NCBI GenBank assembly: GCA_900549415.1
Contig: URNX01000046.1
Location: 1 to 25,355, forward strand
DNA: 25,355 bases
Direction of reading: 5' to 3'
Origin: an uncultured bacterium
GTDB taxonomy: Bacteria; Verrucomicrobiota; Lentisphaeria; Victivallales; UBA1829
Of the stretch, positions 14,500 to 22,621 are shown piece by piece (within the stretch, counting starts at the first letter, position 1; the number at the start of each line of letters is the position of its first letter). The notes under the pieces are model-generated. The model ran no database searches. It was given only the letters and a program-made list of their open reading frames with translations, and was not told the origin of the DNA. The translations under genes and the position numbers were made by a program.

Positions 14500-17400
14500 A
14501 TGGAACTGAGCTTGAACAAAGACTGGGAACTGAGCTGTCACCCGCTTTTTCCGGATCCGGAAATACCGGAAAACCTGAACGGGATTTCCGCCGATCTGCC
14601 GGATGACGTGATTCTCTCCCTGATGAAACACGGCATCGTAAACGACCCCGTCGTCCGCCGCAACTTTCTGGAATGCAAATGGATCGGGAAGTGCGAATGG
14701 CGCTACCGCAAGAGTTTCATTCCGAAAAAAGAAAACGGAAGAACATTTCTCGTATTCTCCGGACTGACCGGAAAAGCCGCCGTGTTCCTGAACGGAAAGG
14801 AACTTGCCGTTCACAACAACATGTACCGAGAACTCCGCATCGAAGTGACCGGTCTGCTCGAAGCGGGAAAAGCGGCGGAGCTCGAAGTGCGGCTTCAGCC
14901 GTTCGACGGAGATTCGCTTCTGGTTCCCGTTATCTCGTGGTTTTCGCAGTGGAGCGGCGGCGTTTACGATGCCGCATTCTGCGAAAAACGGAGCGCAGTC
15001 CGCAAGCCAGACTACTCTTACGGCTGGGATTGGACACAGGGTCTGCCGATCTGCGGAATCGAGGGCGGTGTCCGTCTGGAAAGTTACGGGTTCGCCGTCA
15101 TCCGGAATCTGATTCTTCATCCGGAGAACTCCGGACGCGTCTTCTGTAATTTTGAACTGGAAACGGCGCTGACGGAAATGGTCTCCGCGGAAGCTGTTCT
15201 GCGCATCCGCAAAAAAGGAGAATCCGGGACAGTGCTCGAAAAGAAAGAAAAACTGATTGCCGGTCCCGGCGTCATTGAGTACGAACTTTCCGCCGTTGTA
15301 CCGAATCCGGAACTCTGGTTCCCCGCCGGATACGGAGAACAGAATCTCTATGAGCTGGAACTGGAAATCCGGAAAGAGGACACATCTTCCGCCTTCGCAA
15401 AAAAGACATTTGCGTTCCGGAGTGTCCGCATTCATGAACAGCGCTTTACGGAGCGGCAGGGCGAATTCCGCCTGCTGATCAACGACATTCCCGTTTTTGC
15501 ACACGGGGCAAACTGGATTCCGCCGGACATCATCCCCGCACGGGTGACGGAAACGCGCATCAGGCATCTTCTGGAACTGGCGGTGCTCGGAGGGATCAAT
15601 TATCTGCGTTTCTGGGGCGGTGGATACTACGAGAACGAACTCTTTTATGATCTCTGCGACCAATACGGGATTTTAGTCTGGCAGGATTTCATGTTCAGCG
15701 GACCGGAGATCCCCGAATTCGACCCGGTCTTCCGCGAAGAGTGCCGCAAAGAAGCGCGGGAGGTGATCGCGCGTCTTTCGCATCATCCCTCCATCGCCGT
15801 CTGGTGCGGTTCCAACGAAACCGATGATTACCATTGCGCCAACGGCACTCAGCACAGAAGCACGTTCCGTCCGGAGACGCATTACTACGGCTGGCGTCTT
15901 CTCCACAAAGATTTTCCCCGGATTTTCGACGAGCTCCTTCCGGAAGCCGTCTACATACCCTCCTGCGGGTTCATCGGAAACGCCGCGCCGGAGAGCGCGA
16001 AAATCAATGATCACGGATTCGGCACCAGTCATAAAAGCCATGCCGGACAATTCTGTTCCGACCGGGAATTTGATGAATTCAGCGCGGTTCCGGCATTCTG
16101 GAATGAGGTTTACGGCGTTTCACCGGATGAAGAGAGTTCCTGGTCGCGCTATCTTGCAGTACAGGATGTGGACCGCATCACGAACCCGGTCCTGACCGAC
16201 CACAGCGTTCTGGAATGTCAGCGCAACGACGAAATGCTCCGGTTCTTTGATCAATACAGCTTCGATGCGCCCGAATTCCGGTATGAATACGATGTCCGGA
16301 AACTCTTCCGCTTCTATGCGAAAGCGCACTGCGAAGTTGTCTTGCGGAACATGCAGTTTCTCCGCCGCAACATGCAGTTCGCGGGCGGAGTCGCCTTCTG
16401 GATGTTCAACAGCGCATTCACCATGCACGGATGGGGAATGGTCGATTATTACGGATCCCCGAAACCGGTCTTTTATGCGATGGCGCGGATGTGCAAAGCC
16501 GCTCTGGCAATTCCCGCGGTCTATGACAAGCTCATTGAAATTCATCTTTCCGGCTTCTTCGCCGATACACGCGACATTCCGGTGAAATGGTGCGTCTCCC
16601 GGTTTGACGGAACGGAACTCTTCCGCAGTTCAGAGCTCGTGCGCGGCTTCTCTGGAGGTTCGCGGAAAATTGCGGAAATCCCGCTGGAGCAAATCAAAAA
16701 TTTTGAACCGGAAAGCTGTTTCGTCGCAGCTTTTGCGGACGGCGTGCCATGCACTCGCTTCTTTGTTCCGGAACGGACTCGCAAGCTGCCCGACGCCGAT
16801 GTGGAACTGCGCCGGATTTCACCCGCTGAAATCGAACTTTTCAGCCGCAGCTTTGCCGCAAATGTTTCCCTTGCCCCCTGCACGGAAAACTGCTATCCGG
16901 AAGACAACTGGTTCGATCTGCTCCCCGGAGAGCGGAAACGGATCCGGTTCCGCGGCGAAACGCCCGAAAGCATTTCCGCGGACTGGGAAAACCGGAACCG
17001 TGGACTCTCCATCATCAACTCCGTTCAGAAAGGGAATCTGTGGGAAGTGGAATTTTTCAATCCGGGCAAATCCGTTCAAACGGCGGAGCTTTCCGTTGAA
17101 GCAGCGGAACTTTTCGCAATTGCCGGACGGAAAATCTCTCTGAATCCGGGGGAAGTCTGCACGGTCACCCTCCCCGTGCAGCCCCGGCTTATCCCCTCCT
17201 GTCCGTTCTTCTCCAAAGCTGTTTTGAAATGGAATGGAAAGACCTTGACTTCCGCCGTCCGTTTTCCGGAACAGCTCTACTTCAGGAACGGCATTTTCGA
17301 ATTCAGGAACCGGACCGGAAAGCCGCTGGCACTTCCGCCGCTGAAGTACTCGGCGGAACGGATGGACGGAGTGCTCCATGAAAAGAGTTCGCCGGCTGAA

Positions 17401-18105
17401 ACGCTTGCGCCGGATCAGATTTTCCGGTTTGATTTCACTCCGCCGGATTCCATTCATCCGTTCCGGAGTTCACTGACGGCGGGAAGCGAAATGCATCCCT
17501 TCTTCCTTGATCCTTCCGTTGCGCTTACGGAAGAAATGCTGACGCTCCTGCCTGTCAACCCGGCGAACGGCAAATCACTGACCTGCCAGACGGCGGATTC
17601 CCCCGTTCCGGATCTGCTTTCCGGGAACGGCGTTCTGTTTGAAGCGGAATCGGGAAAAACGGTGCGCATGTTCTTCCACCGGTATCAGGATATGCTGATT
17701 TTCACGGCATTTCTGCACCGGATTCCCTTCCGGCAGACGCGGACGAATGAAGCGGTCTATCTGGAATCGCATCTGATGCTGATTCTGGAGTCGGCGGATC
17801 ATTCGTTTTATCGCGACTACTCGCTCGCTCAGACGCAGTTCGGGAATGAAGTGTTTCTGCGGCGCGGAAGTTCCGGTTTTCTGAAAGGCCGGCGCGAATT
17901 CATCGATTCCATGCTGGAAATTCATTATTTTCCCGAATCGGAACTCTCCGCATGGCGCTTCACCCTGGACCTGCGGAAAGCCGGATCGGAAAATTTCTTC
18001 CGGAACGGAACATTCCTTGTCTCCGGCTCGGTCTGCTGGGAAGGACACTCCGCTTTCATTCCCGGAACAACCGCCAGAATCCGCATTCCGGTTTCATTGA
18101 AATGA
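14500..18105 (+). CDS. GH2 beta-mannosidase-type glycosidase with C-terminal extension
   Basis: The 1201-residue protein has the GH2 order: sugar-binding jelly roll (1-185, with KWIGKCEWRYRKSF), immunoglobulin-like domain, then a catalytic TIM barrel (about 330-680). HGANWIPPDIIPARV, LRFWGGGYYENELFYDLCDQYGILVWQDF and WCGSNE are typical of beta-mannosidases (MANBA/BtMan2A branch). E440 in CGSNE is the expected acid/base and E536 in FWNEVYGVSP the expected nucleophile; the spacing of 96 residues fits the family. It releases terminal beta-mannose with retention. There is no signal peptide, so it should act on imported oligosaccharides. Usual length is about 820-860; the extra ~350 residues end in a beta-rich, CBM9-like module. 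The gene starts 15 bases after the previous stop with AAAGG upstream, so it shares its transcript. Confidence 0.9.
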   Translation: MELSLNKDWELSCHPLFPDPEIPENLNGISADLPDDVILSLMKHGIVNDPVVRRNFLECKWIGKCEWRYRKSFIPKKENGRTFLVFSGLTGKAAVFLNGKELAVHNNMYRELRIEVTGLLEAGKAAELEVRLQPFDGDSLLVPVISWFSQWSGGVYDAAFCEKRSAVRKPDYSYGWDWTQGLPICGIEGGVRLESYGFAVIRNLILHPENSGRVFCNFELETALTEMVSAEAVLRIRKKGESGTVLEKKEKLIAGPGVIEYELSAVVPNPELWFPAGYGEQNLYELELEIRKEDTSSAFAKKTFAFRSVRIHEQRFTERQGEFRLLINDIPVFAHGANWIPPDIIPARVTETRIRHLLELAVLGGINYLRFWGGGYYENELFYDLCDQYGILVWQDFMFSGPEIPEFDPVFREECRKEAREVIARLSHHPSIAVWCGSNETDDYHCANGTQHRSTFRPETHYYGWRLLHKDFPRIFDELLPEAVYIPSCGFIGNAAPESAKINDHGFGTSHKSHAGQFCSDREFDEFSAVPAFWNEVYGVSPDEESSWSRYLAVQDVDRITNPVLTDHSVLECQRNDEMLRFFDQYSFDAPEFRYEYDVRKLFRFYAKAHCEVVLRNMQFLRRNMQFAGGVAFWMFNSAFTMHGWGMVDYYGSPKPVFYAMARMCKAALAIPAVYDKLIEIHLSGFFADTRDIPVKWCVSRFDGTELFRSSELVRGFSGGSRKIAEIPLEQIKNFEPESCFVAAFADGVPCTRFFVPERTRKLPDADVELRRISPAEIELFSRSFAANVSLAPCTENCYPEDNWFDLLPGERKRIRFRGETPESISADWENRNRGLSIINSVQKGNLWEVEFFNPGKSVQTAELSVEAAELFAIAGRKISLNPGEVCTVTLPVQPRLIPSCPFFSKAVLKWNGKTLTSAVRFPEQLYFRNGIFEFRNRTGKPLALPPLKYSAERMDGVLHEKSSPAETLAPDQIFRFDFTPPDSIHPFRSSLTAGSEMHPFFLDPSVALTEEMLTLLPVNPANGKSLTCQTADSPVPDLLSGNGVLFEAESGKTVRMFFHRYQDMLIFTAFLHRIPFRQTRTNEAVYLESHLMLILESADHSFYRDYSLAQTQFGNEVFLRRGSSGFLKGRREFIDSMLEIHYFPESELSAWRFTLDLRKAGSENFFRNGTFLVSGSVCWEGHSAFIPGTTARIRIPVSLK

Positions 18106-18106
18106 A

Positions 18107-18167
18107 GGGCGTTTTTGAAAATGCGAACTTTTTTCAGAAATTATTAACTCTTTCCGCAATTCCTGCA
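18107..18167 (+). promoter_or_regulatory. Conserved upstream element, copy B
   Basis: This is the second copy of the block at 9521-9581, at exactly the same distance (61 bases from GGGC to the -35 box). The half-site words are AACTTTTTT (18126) and AACTCTTTCC (18146), again 20 bp apart. It begins right after the GH2 stop codon. Confidence 0.6.
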
Positions 18168-18226
18168 TTGCATGGTTTTCCGCCGCGCATTAAATTAGGA
18201 ACAACGGGAAAAACACGAAATCAGAA
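18168..18226 (+). promoter_or_regulatory. Promoter B and conserved leader word
   Basis: TTGCAT (18168-18173) and TAAATT (18191-18196) are 17 bases apart. The leader word AAAAACACGAAATCAGAA (18209-18226) matches promoter A's at 16 of 18 positions but lies 12 bases further from the -10 box. AAAGGGG and the ATG at 18238 follow. Confidence 0.6.
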
Positions 18227-18237
18227 AGGGGCTTTTT

Positions 18238-18972
18238 ATGAACAGACAGAATCATGGAAGAAAGCGTTTCACTCTTGTGGAAATGCTCGTCGTCGTTGCG
18301 ATCATCGCAATCCTAGCCGGCATGCTGCTTCCGGCGCTCAACAAGGCACGTTCCAAAGCAAGATTCATCTCCTGCAAAAGCAATGTCCGGCAGATTACGC
18401 TGGCGCTGATTCAGTATGCGGGAGACAACAGCGATTATCTGCCGATGAGAATCAATGCCGTCGGCGCCCTGACCGTCGGATTCCTTGACAGCTACCTCGG
18501 ATTCAAATCAATCAACCGTCCGAAGGCGATGAACACCATCATGTTCTGCCCGGGCTTCCGCGGAGAAACAAAATTTGATGACGGAACTCTTTTTTCCGCC
18601 GTAGGTGGAATCTACACGACCTACGGAAGCACGCACGCCTACGCAAACAAATGGGGCTGGGGAATGTCAAGAGCCAAATACACATGGGGATATACCGACG
18701 GAGAAAAAAACGGCGACCAGAACTGCACGAACAGAATCACAAACCTTGCAAGCGGAGCCGCCCTCGTTTTCTGTTCGAAAATCTGGAAAGACGGAAAATC
18801 CGGTTACAATTACGGAGATATCGGTCATCTGACCAATATTTTCTCCGATCCGCCAAACTATTACGGTTCCGGAAAACACGACCGCAATGAAGTTCTCAGC
18901 CGCGCCGACGGTTCCGTCTTCTCCTTCCTCAACACCGGAGTCGAGTACGAAACATACGGAGCGATCCGGTGA
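18238..18972 (+). CDS. Pseudopilin-like H-X9-DG protein (type II secretion / type IV pilin N-terminus)
   Basis: The 244-residue protein starts with a prepilin peptidase site and methylation helix: basic leader NRQNHGRKR, then FTLVEMLVVVAIIAILAGMLLPAL, with E15 at the conserved fifth position after cleavage. Near the C-terminus HDRNEVLSRADG has the H-X9-DG spacing that defines a large family in Lentisphaerota and Planctomycetota (DUF1559-related). After processing it should sit in the inner membrane with a globular, aromatic-rich head outside; its exact job is unknown. AAAGGGG lies seven bases before the ATG. It leads a transcription unit from promoter B, and its TGA overlaps the GTG start of the next gene, so it is made together with a mutarotase-fold protein and glycosidases. 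Confidence 0.9.
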   Translation: MNRQNHGRKRFTLVEMLVVVAIIAILAGMLLPALNKARSKARFISCKSNVRQITLALIQYAGDNSDYLPMRINAVGALTVGFLDSYLGFKSINRPKAMNTIMFCPGFRGETKFDDGTLFSAVGGIYTTYGSTHAYANKWGWGMSRAKYTWGYTDGEKNGDQNCTNRITNLASGAALVFCSKIWKDGKSGYNYGDIGHLTNIFSDPPNYYGSGKHDRNEVLSRADGSVFSFLNTGVEYETYGAIR

Positions 18973-19952
18973 CGCGCACTCGAAAAGCCATTTTTCTCTC
19001 AATGCTGGCAGCCGGAGCGCTCGCGCTTCTGCTGTCCGGCGTCTTTGCTCTTCTTCCTCCGGGGGAACCGGAAACGATTGTTCTGGACAACGGCTCCCTG
19101 AGCATCCATGTCGTCGATCCGGACTCCGGGTATTACCGGGGCAGCCGCTTTGAAAGCGCGGGATTCATCCTGAAACTGATCTGCAGCGGACACAACTGGT
19201 TCGGACGGAATTACGGAGAAAAACGCAATCCGGAGTGGCATGACCATGTCTGCGGCAATGCGGAGGATTTCAAGTTTCCTGTCATAATTCCGGAAACCGC
19301 ACAGTTTCTCAAGATCGGCAACGGAATCTATCAGGGCTTCAAAGGGGAAAAATATTTCATGTTCAAAAAATATGCCTGCCTCAAACGCTTCGAGTGGACT
19401 CTTCAGCGCGAACCGCTTGCGCTGACCTTCCGTCAGAATATCCCCGAATGGAACGGATATGCATACGATTACACAAAAAGAATCCGTCTGGATGAAAAGC
19501 GTCCCGTTCTGTATCTGGAATACACATTGAAAAACACCGGAAGCAAAACGATCGACAATCTCCAGTATGCCCATAACTTCATCGCCCTGGACGGTCAGCT
19601 CCCCGACGGAACCGTCGTCGAATGGCCCTTCCCCGCAAAATTCACGCCGGGAATACGGACACCTGTTCCGCCGTATCAGGTCGACGGAAACCGGCTGATT
19701 ATGAAAGAGAAACAGCAGTTTTTCGGTCAGGCTGAAATTGAACCGTGCTCCCGGCTGAGAGTCGGCATTCACTTTCCGAAGGGGAACTCGCTTTTCATCC
19801 AGGACACGGGGCCGGTCGCAGGCGCGGCTTACTTCTGCAATACAAATTATGTCTGCCCGGAAATCTTCACCCGCATTTTTCTGCGTCCGGGCGAAAGCAT
19901 GACATGGAGCCGGAGCTATGAGCCCGGCACAAACGGAAAGGAAAAACAATGA
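18969..19952 (+). CDS. Membrane-anchored mutarotase-fold (aldose-epimerase-like) protein
   Basis: The 327-residue protein begins at a GTG that overlaps the previous TGA (GTGA). Residues 5-28 are hydrophobic (AIFLSMLAAGALALLLSGVFALL) without a lipobox cysteine, so it is an uncleaved anchor or a signal peptide. The rest resembles the galactose-mutarotase beta-supersandwich: LDNGSLSIHVVDPDSGYYRGSRFESAGFI near the start, VLYLEYTLKNTGSKTIDNLQYAHNFIAL in the middle, and FTRIFLRPGESMTWSRSYE at the end. Such proteins are often accessory sugar-binding or epimerase-like domains. H206 in AHNFIALDG could match the family's histidine, but a full active site is not evident. Its stop overlaps the next start (ATGA), so it is strongly coupled to the six-hairpin glycosidase. 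Confidence 0.7.
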   Translation: MTRTRKAIFLSMLAAGALALLLSGVFALLPPGEPETIVLDNGSLSIHVVDPDSGYYRGSRFESAGFILKLICSGHNWFGRNYGEKRNPEWHDHVCGNAEDFKFPVIIPETAQFLKIGNGIYQGFKGEKYFMFKKYACLKRFEWTLQREPLALTFRQNIPEWNGYAYDYTKRIRLDEKRPVLYLEYTLKNTGSKTIDNLQYAHNFIALDGQLPDGTVVEWPFPAKFTPGIRTPVPPYQVDGNRLIMKEKQQFFGQAEIEPCSRLRVGIHFPKGNSLFIQDTGPVAGAAYFCNTNYVCPEIFTRIFLRPGESMTWSRSYEPGTNGKEKQ

Positions 19953-21340
19953 ATCTCTGTCTTCCGCAATTTTCGTGCGGTCTGCAAAAAATCGACCAGG
20001 CGTTTCAGATCGCATGCGGAGATGTCGCCGGAAACATCGCACTCTTCCGCGGAGGTTTGCTCCCCGAAGCGGAATCCGTCTTCCTCGCCGGGAAGTCCTA
20101 CTCCTCGCCCTGGACCCGGGACGCCGCGTTCAATGTCTGGTACGGCGGATTCCTCGCTCCGGAAGTTTCGTACAACACACTCCTCGCAGTTCTCGAAAAA
20201 GATGAACACGGACGCCTCCGGATCGGCGGGGAGTACTGGGACAAGATCATCTGGGCGATCGGCGCGTGGCAATATCAGCTCTGGAACGATGCGCCCGGAT
20301 TCGCAAACCTCGCACTGGAGGCAATCGAAAACACTCTGGCGGAAGCCGAAGCGCGCGAACTGGATCCGGCGGATGGACTCTTCCGCGGCGGAGCCTGTTT
20401 TCAGGACGGAGTCTCGGCGTATCCCGACAGTTTTGTTTCTTTGAAACGCGGAAGCGGAATCATGGATTACCTTTCATCGCCTCCGCCGGGAGCGAAAACC
20501 GCTCCGGCCGGAACCGGACTCCCGATGAAGGCGCTTTCGACAAATGCGCTTTACTGTGCGGCATACCGGATCGCCGACCGCTTCCGCAAAGTTCTCGGCA
20601 AACAACCCGCACATCAGGAATCCGCTCAAGCTCTGAAGGATGCAGTCAACAGCCGGTTCCGCAATCCGGCGAACGGGACTTACCGCTACCTGCTGGATGC
20701 AGACGATCCGAACCCGGAGCGTCAGGAGGGACTCGGTCACGCATTCGCGCTTCTCTCCGGCATTGTCCCGGAAGAGGAACGGACCGCACTGATAAAAAAT
20801 GTTCACACGACTCCACACGGAATCCCCTGCGTCTGGCCGCAGATGGAACGTTATGCGGGAACACCCGGCGTGTATGCTCGTCATTCAGGCGTGATCTGGC
20901 CGCAGGTGAACGCCGCGTGGTGCTCCGCGCTGACCGCATGCGGCGAACGTGAACTGGCGTTTCATGAGACGGAACTGCTTGCGGACAAGGCATTTCGAGA
21001 CAAAATGTTCCGCGAAGTCTATCATCCGGATACCGGACTTCCCTACGGAGGAATTCAGGAAAAAGGAGCGGACAAAGGCATCGTCGAATGGGCGTCGTGT
21101 CCCCGGCAGACCTGGGCGGCAACGGGATTCATCCACATGGTTCTGCGCACCTTCCTCGGACTTCACGCGGATGAATCCGGACTTGACATTTCTCCCGTTT
21201 TTCCGGAAGGCTGCGAGGAAATCCGGCTTGACGGACTTCATTACCGCAACGCCGTTCTGAACTTGCGCATCCGGCGCGGGAGTTCAGCGCTCCGCCATAT
21301 TCCGGCAGATATCAAAGGCAATCAAACCATTCAAATTTAA
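19949..21340 (+). CDS. Six-hairpin (alpha/alpha)6 glycosidase-like protein
   Basis: The 463-residue protein has the layout of (alpha/alpha)6-barrel glycosidases (GH63/GH78/GH133-like superfamily). SYSSPWTRDAAFNVWYGG (50-67) matches the 'W.RD..f' entry motif, EYWDKIIWAIGAWQYQLW is a barrel helix, DGLFRGGACFQDG a substrate loop, HSGVIWPQVNAAW a late barrel helix and GIVEWASCPRQTWAATGF the end. It closes with a beta tail (ISPVFPEGCEEIRLDGLHYRNAVLNLRI) as in rhamnosidase-like enzymes. There is no signal peptide, so it is cytoplasmic. It overlaps the preceding mutarotase-fold gene by four bases. The exact family and sugar are not recognised; candidate acids are D58 and the glutamate in IVEWAS. Confidence 0.8.
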   Translation: MNLCLPQFSCGLQKIDQAFQIACGDVAGNIALFRGGLLPEAESVFLAGKSYSSPWTRDAAFNVWYGGFLAPEVSYNTLLAVLEKDEHGRLRIGGEYWDKIIWAIGAWQYQLWNDAPGFANLALEAIENTLAEAEARELDPADGLFRGGACFQDGVSAYPDSFVSLKRGSGIMDYLSSPPPGAKTAPAGTGLPMKALSTNALYCAAYRIADRFRKVLGKQPAHQESAQALKDAVNSRFRNPANGTYRYLLDADDPNPERQEGLGHAFALLSGIVPEEERTALIKNVHTTPHGIPCVWPQMERYAGTPGVYARHSGVIWPQVNAAWCSALTACGERELAFHETELLADKAFRDKMFREVYHPDTGLPYGGIQEKGADKGIVEWASCPRQTWAATGFIHMVLRTFLGLHADESGLDISPVFPEGCEEIRLDGLHYRNAVLNLRIRRGSSALRHIPADIKGNQTIQI

Positions 21341-21356
21341 AATAAGGATTCACAAC

Positions 21357-22619
21357 ATGGCAGTACCGGAACCGCTTCCCCGGATCGCGGCTTTTGAAAA
21401 GCTCGGATTCGGCATGTTCATCCACTTCGGACTCTATTCCCAGCTCGGCAGTGCCGAGTGGGTACAGTCCAACCGCCGTATTCCGCCAGCGGAATATCAG
21501 AAACTGAAGGATACCTTCACCGCAAAAGATTTCGATGCGGAGGCGCTGGCGCGTCTGGCGAAATCGGCGGGAATGCGCTACATCGTTCTGACGACGCGTC
21601 ATCACGAGGGATTTTCCCTCTACGACACCTGCGGACTGAATGAATTCGACGCCCCGCACTCCCCCGCGAAGCGTGATCTGGTCCGCGAATTCGTCGACGC
21701 CTGCCGCAAATATGATATTGTCCCGTTCTTCTACCACACCACGCTCGACTGGTTCTGGCGGAACAAAAAGACCAATGAACTGGAGCTCGATGAATTCAAT
21801 GAATACCTGGATTATCTTCGCGATTCCGTGGAGATTCTCTGCAGGAACTATGGGAAAGTCGGCGGCTTCTGGTTCGACGGCAACTGGTCGCGCCGCGGCG
21901 CAGACTGGAAACTGGACCGGCTCTACGGGACAATCCGCAAGTATCAGCCCGAAGCCATCATCGTGGACAACACGGGCGTGCACCGTCCCGGCGAAGTCGG
22001 ACATCCGGAAGTTGACGCCGTCACATTCGAAAATCAGGCGGCGCGTCCGCTGAAGCGCGACGGCTTTGCGAAGTATGCCGCAGCCGAAGTCTGCCAGCCG
22101 ATGAACTGTCACTGGGGAGTCGCAAAGAACGATTTCAACTTCAAATCCCCGGCGGAGATCATCGAACTTCTCTGTCACAGCCGCGGCTGCGGAGCGAATC
22201 TCCTGCTGGATATCGGCCCTGAAGCGCAGGGCGGAATCCCCGCATACGAACGTTCCGTTCTGGAGATCGTCGGACGCTGGATTTCCATTTACGGCGAATC
22301 AATCTATGACACAAAAACCGTTTCCGGCGTGCGCTGCCAGGGACGCGACATTCTTCTGCAGAACGGCAACACGTTCTACTATTTTGTGTTCAATCTCGGC
22401 ATTCACGGCGACTCCAATGTCACCGTGAACGTCGCCGGAATCGGTTCACGCGCCATTGACGGATTCACACGGAAAATCGTTTCCGCCAAATGGATGGACA
22501 ACGGCGAGGAGATTCAGATTTCACAGAATCAGGAAGCCGGCATGGCGACCTTCCGCTGCACCGGCTATCCGTTCGGCAGTCACACGGTCGTCCGTGTAAT
22601 CAAAATCGAAACGGTTTAA
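21357..22619 (+). CDS. GH29 alpha-L-fucosidase
   Basis: The 420-residue protein carries the GH29 hallmarks GFGMFIHFGLYSQLGSAEW (17-35), YIVLTTRHHEGFSLYDT and GGFWFDGNW, in which D174 is the expected nucleophile. E225 in AVTFENQ is a candidate acid/base; this residue varies in the family. A small C-terminal beta domain follows (DTKTVSGVRCQGRDILLQNGN...). It removes alpha-linked fucose with retention. No signal peptide is present, so it should act inside the cell on imported fragments. AAGGA lies eight bases before the ATG, and it follows the six-hairpin gene by 16 bases in the same unit. It ends two bases before the convergent GH110 gene. Confidence 0.95.
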   Translation: MAVPEPLPRIAAFEKLGFGMFIHFGLYSQLGSAEWVQSNRRIPPAEYQKLKDTFTAKDFDAEALARLAKSAGMRYIVLTTRHHEGFSLYDTCGLNEFDAPHSPAKRDLVREFVDACRKYDIVPFFYHTTLDWFWRNKKTNELELDEFNEYLDYLRDSVEILCRNYGKVGGFWFDGNWSRRGADWKLDRLYGTIRKYQPEAIIVDNTGVHRPGEVGHPEVDAVTFENQAARPLKRDGFAKYAAAEVCQPMNCHWGVAKNDFNFKSPAEIIELLCHSRGCGANLLLDIGPEAQGGIPAYERSVLEIVGRWISIYGESIYDTKTVSGVRCQGRDILLQNGNTFYYFVFNLGIHGDSNVTVNVAGIGSRAIDGFTRKIVSAKWMDNGEEIQISQNQEAGMATFRCTGYPFGSHTVVRVIKIETV

Positions 22620-22621
22620 GC

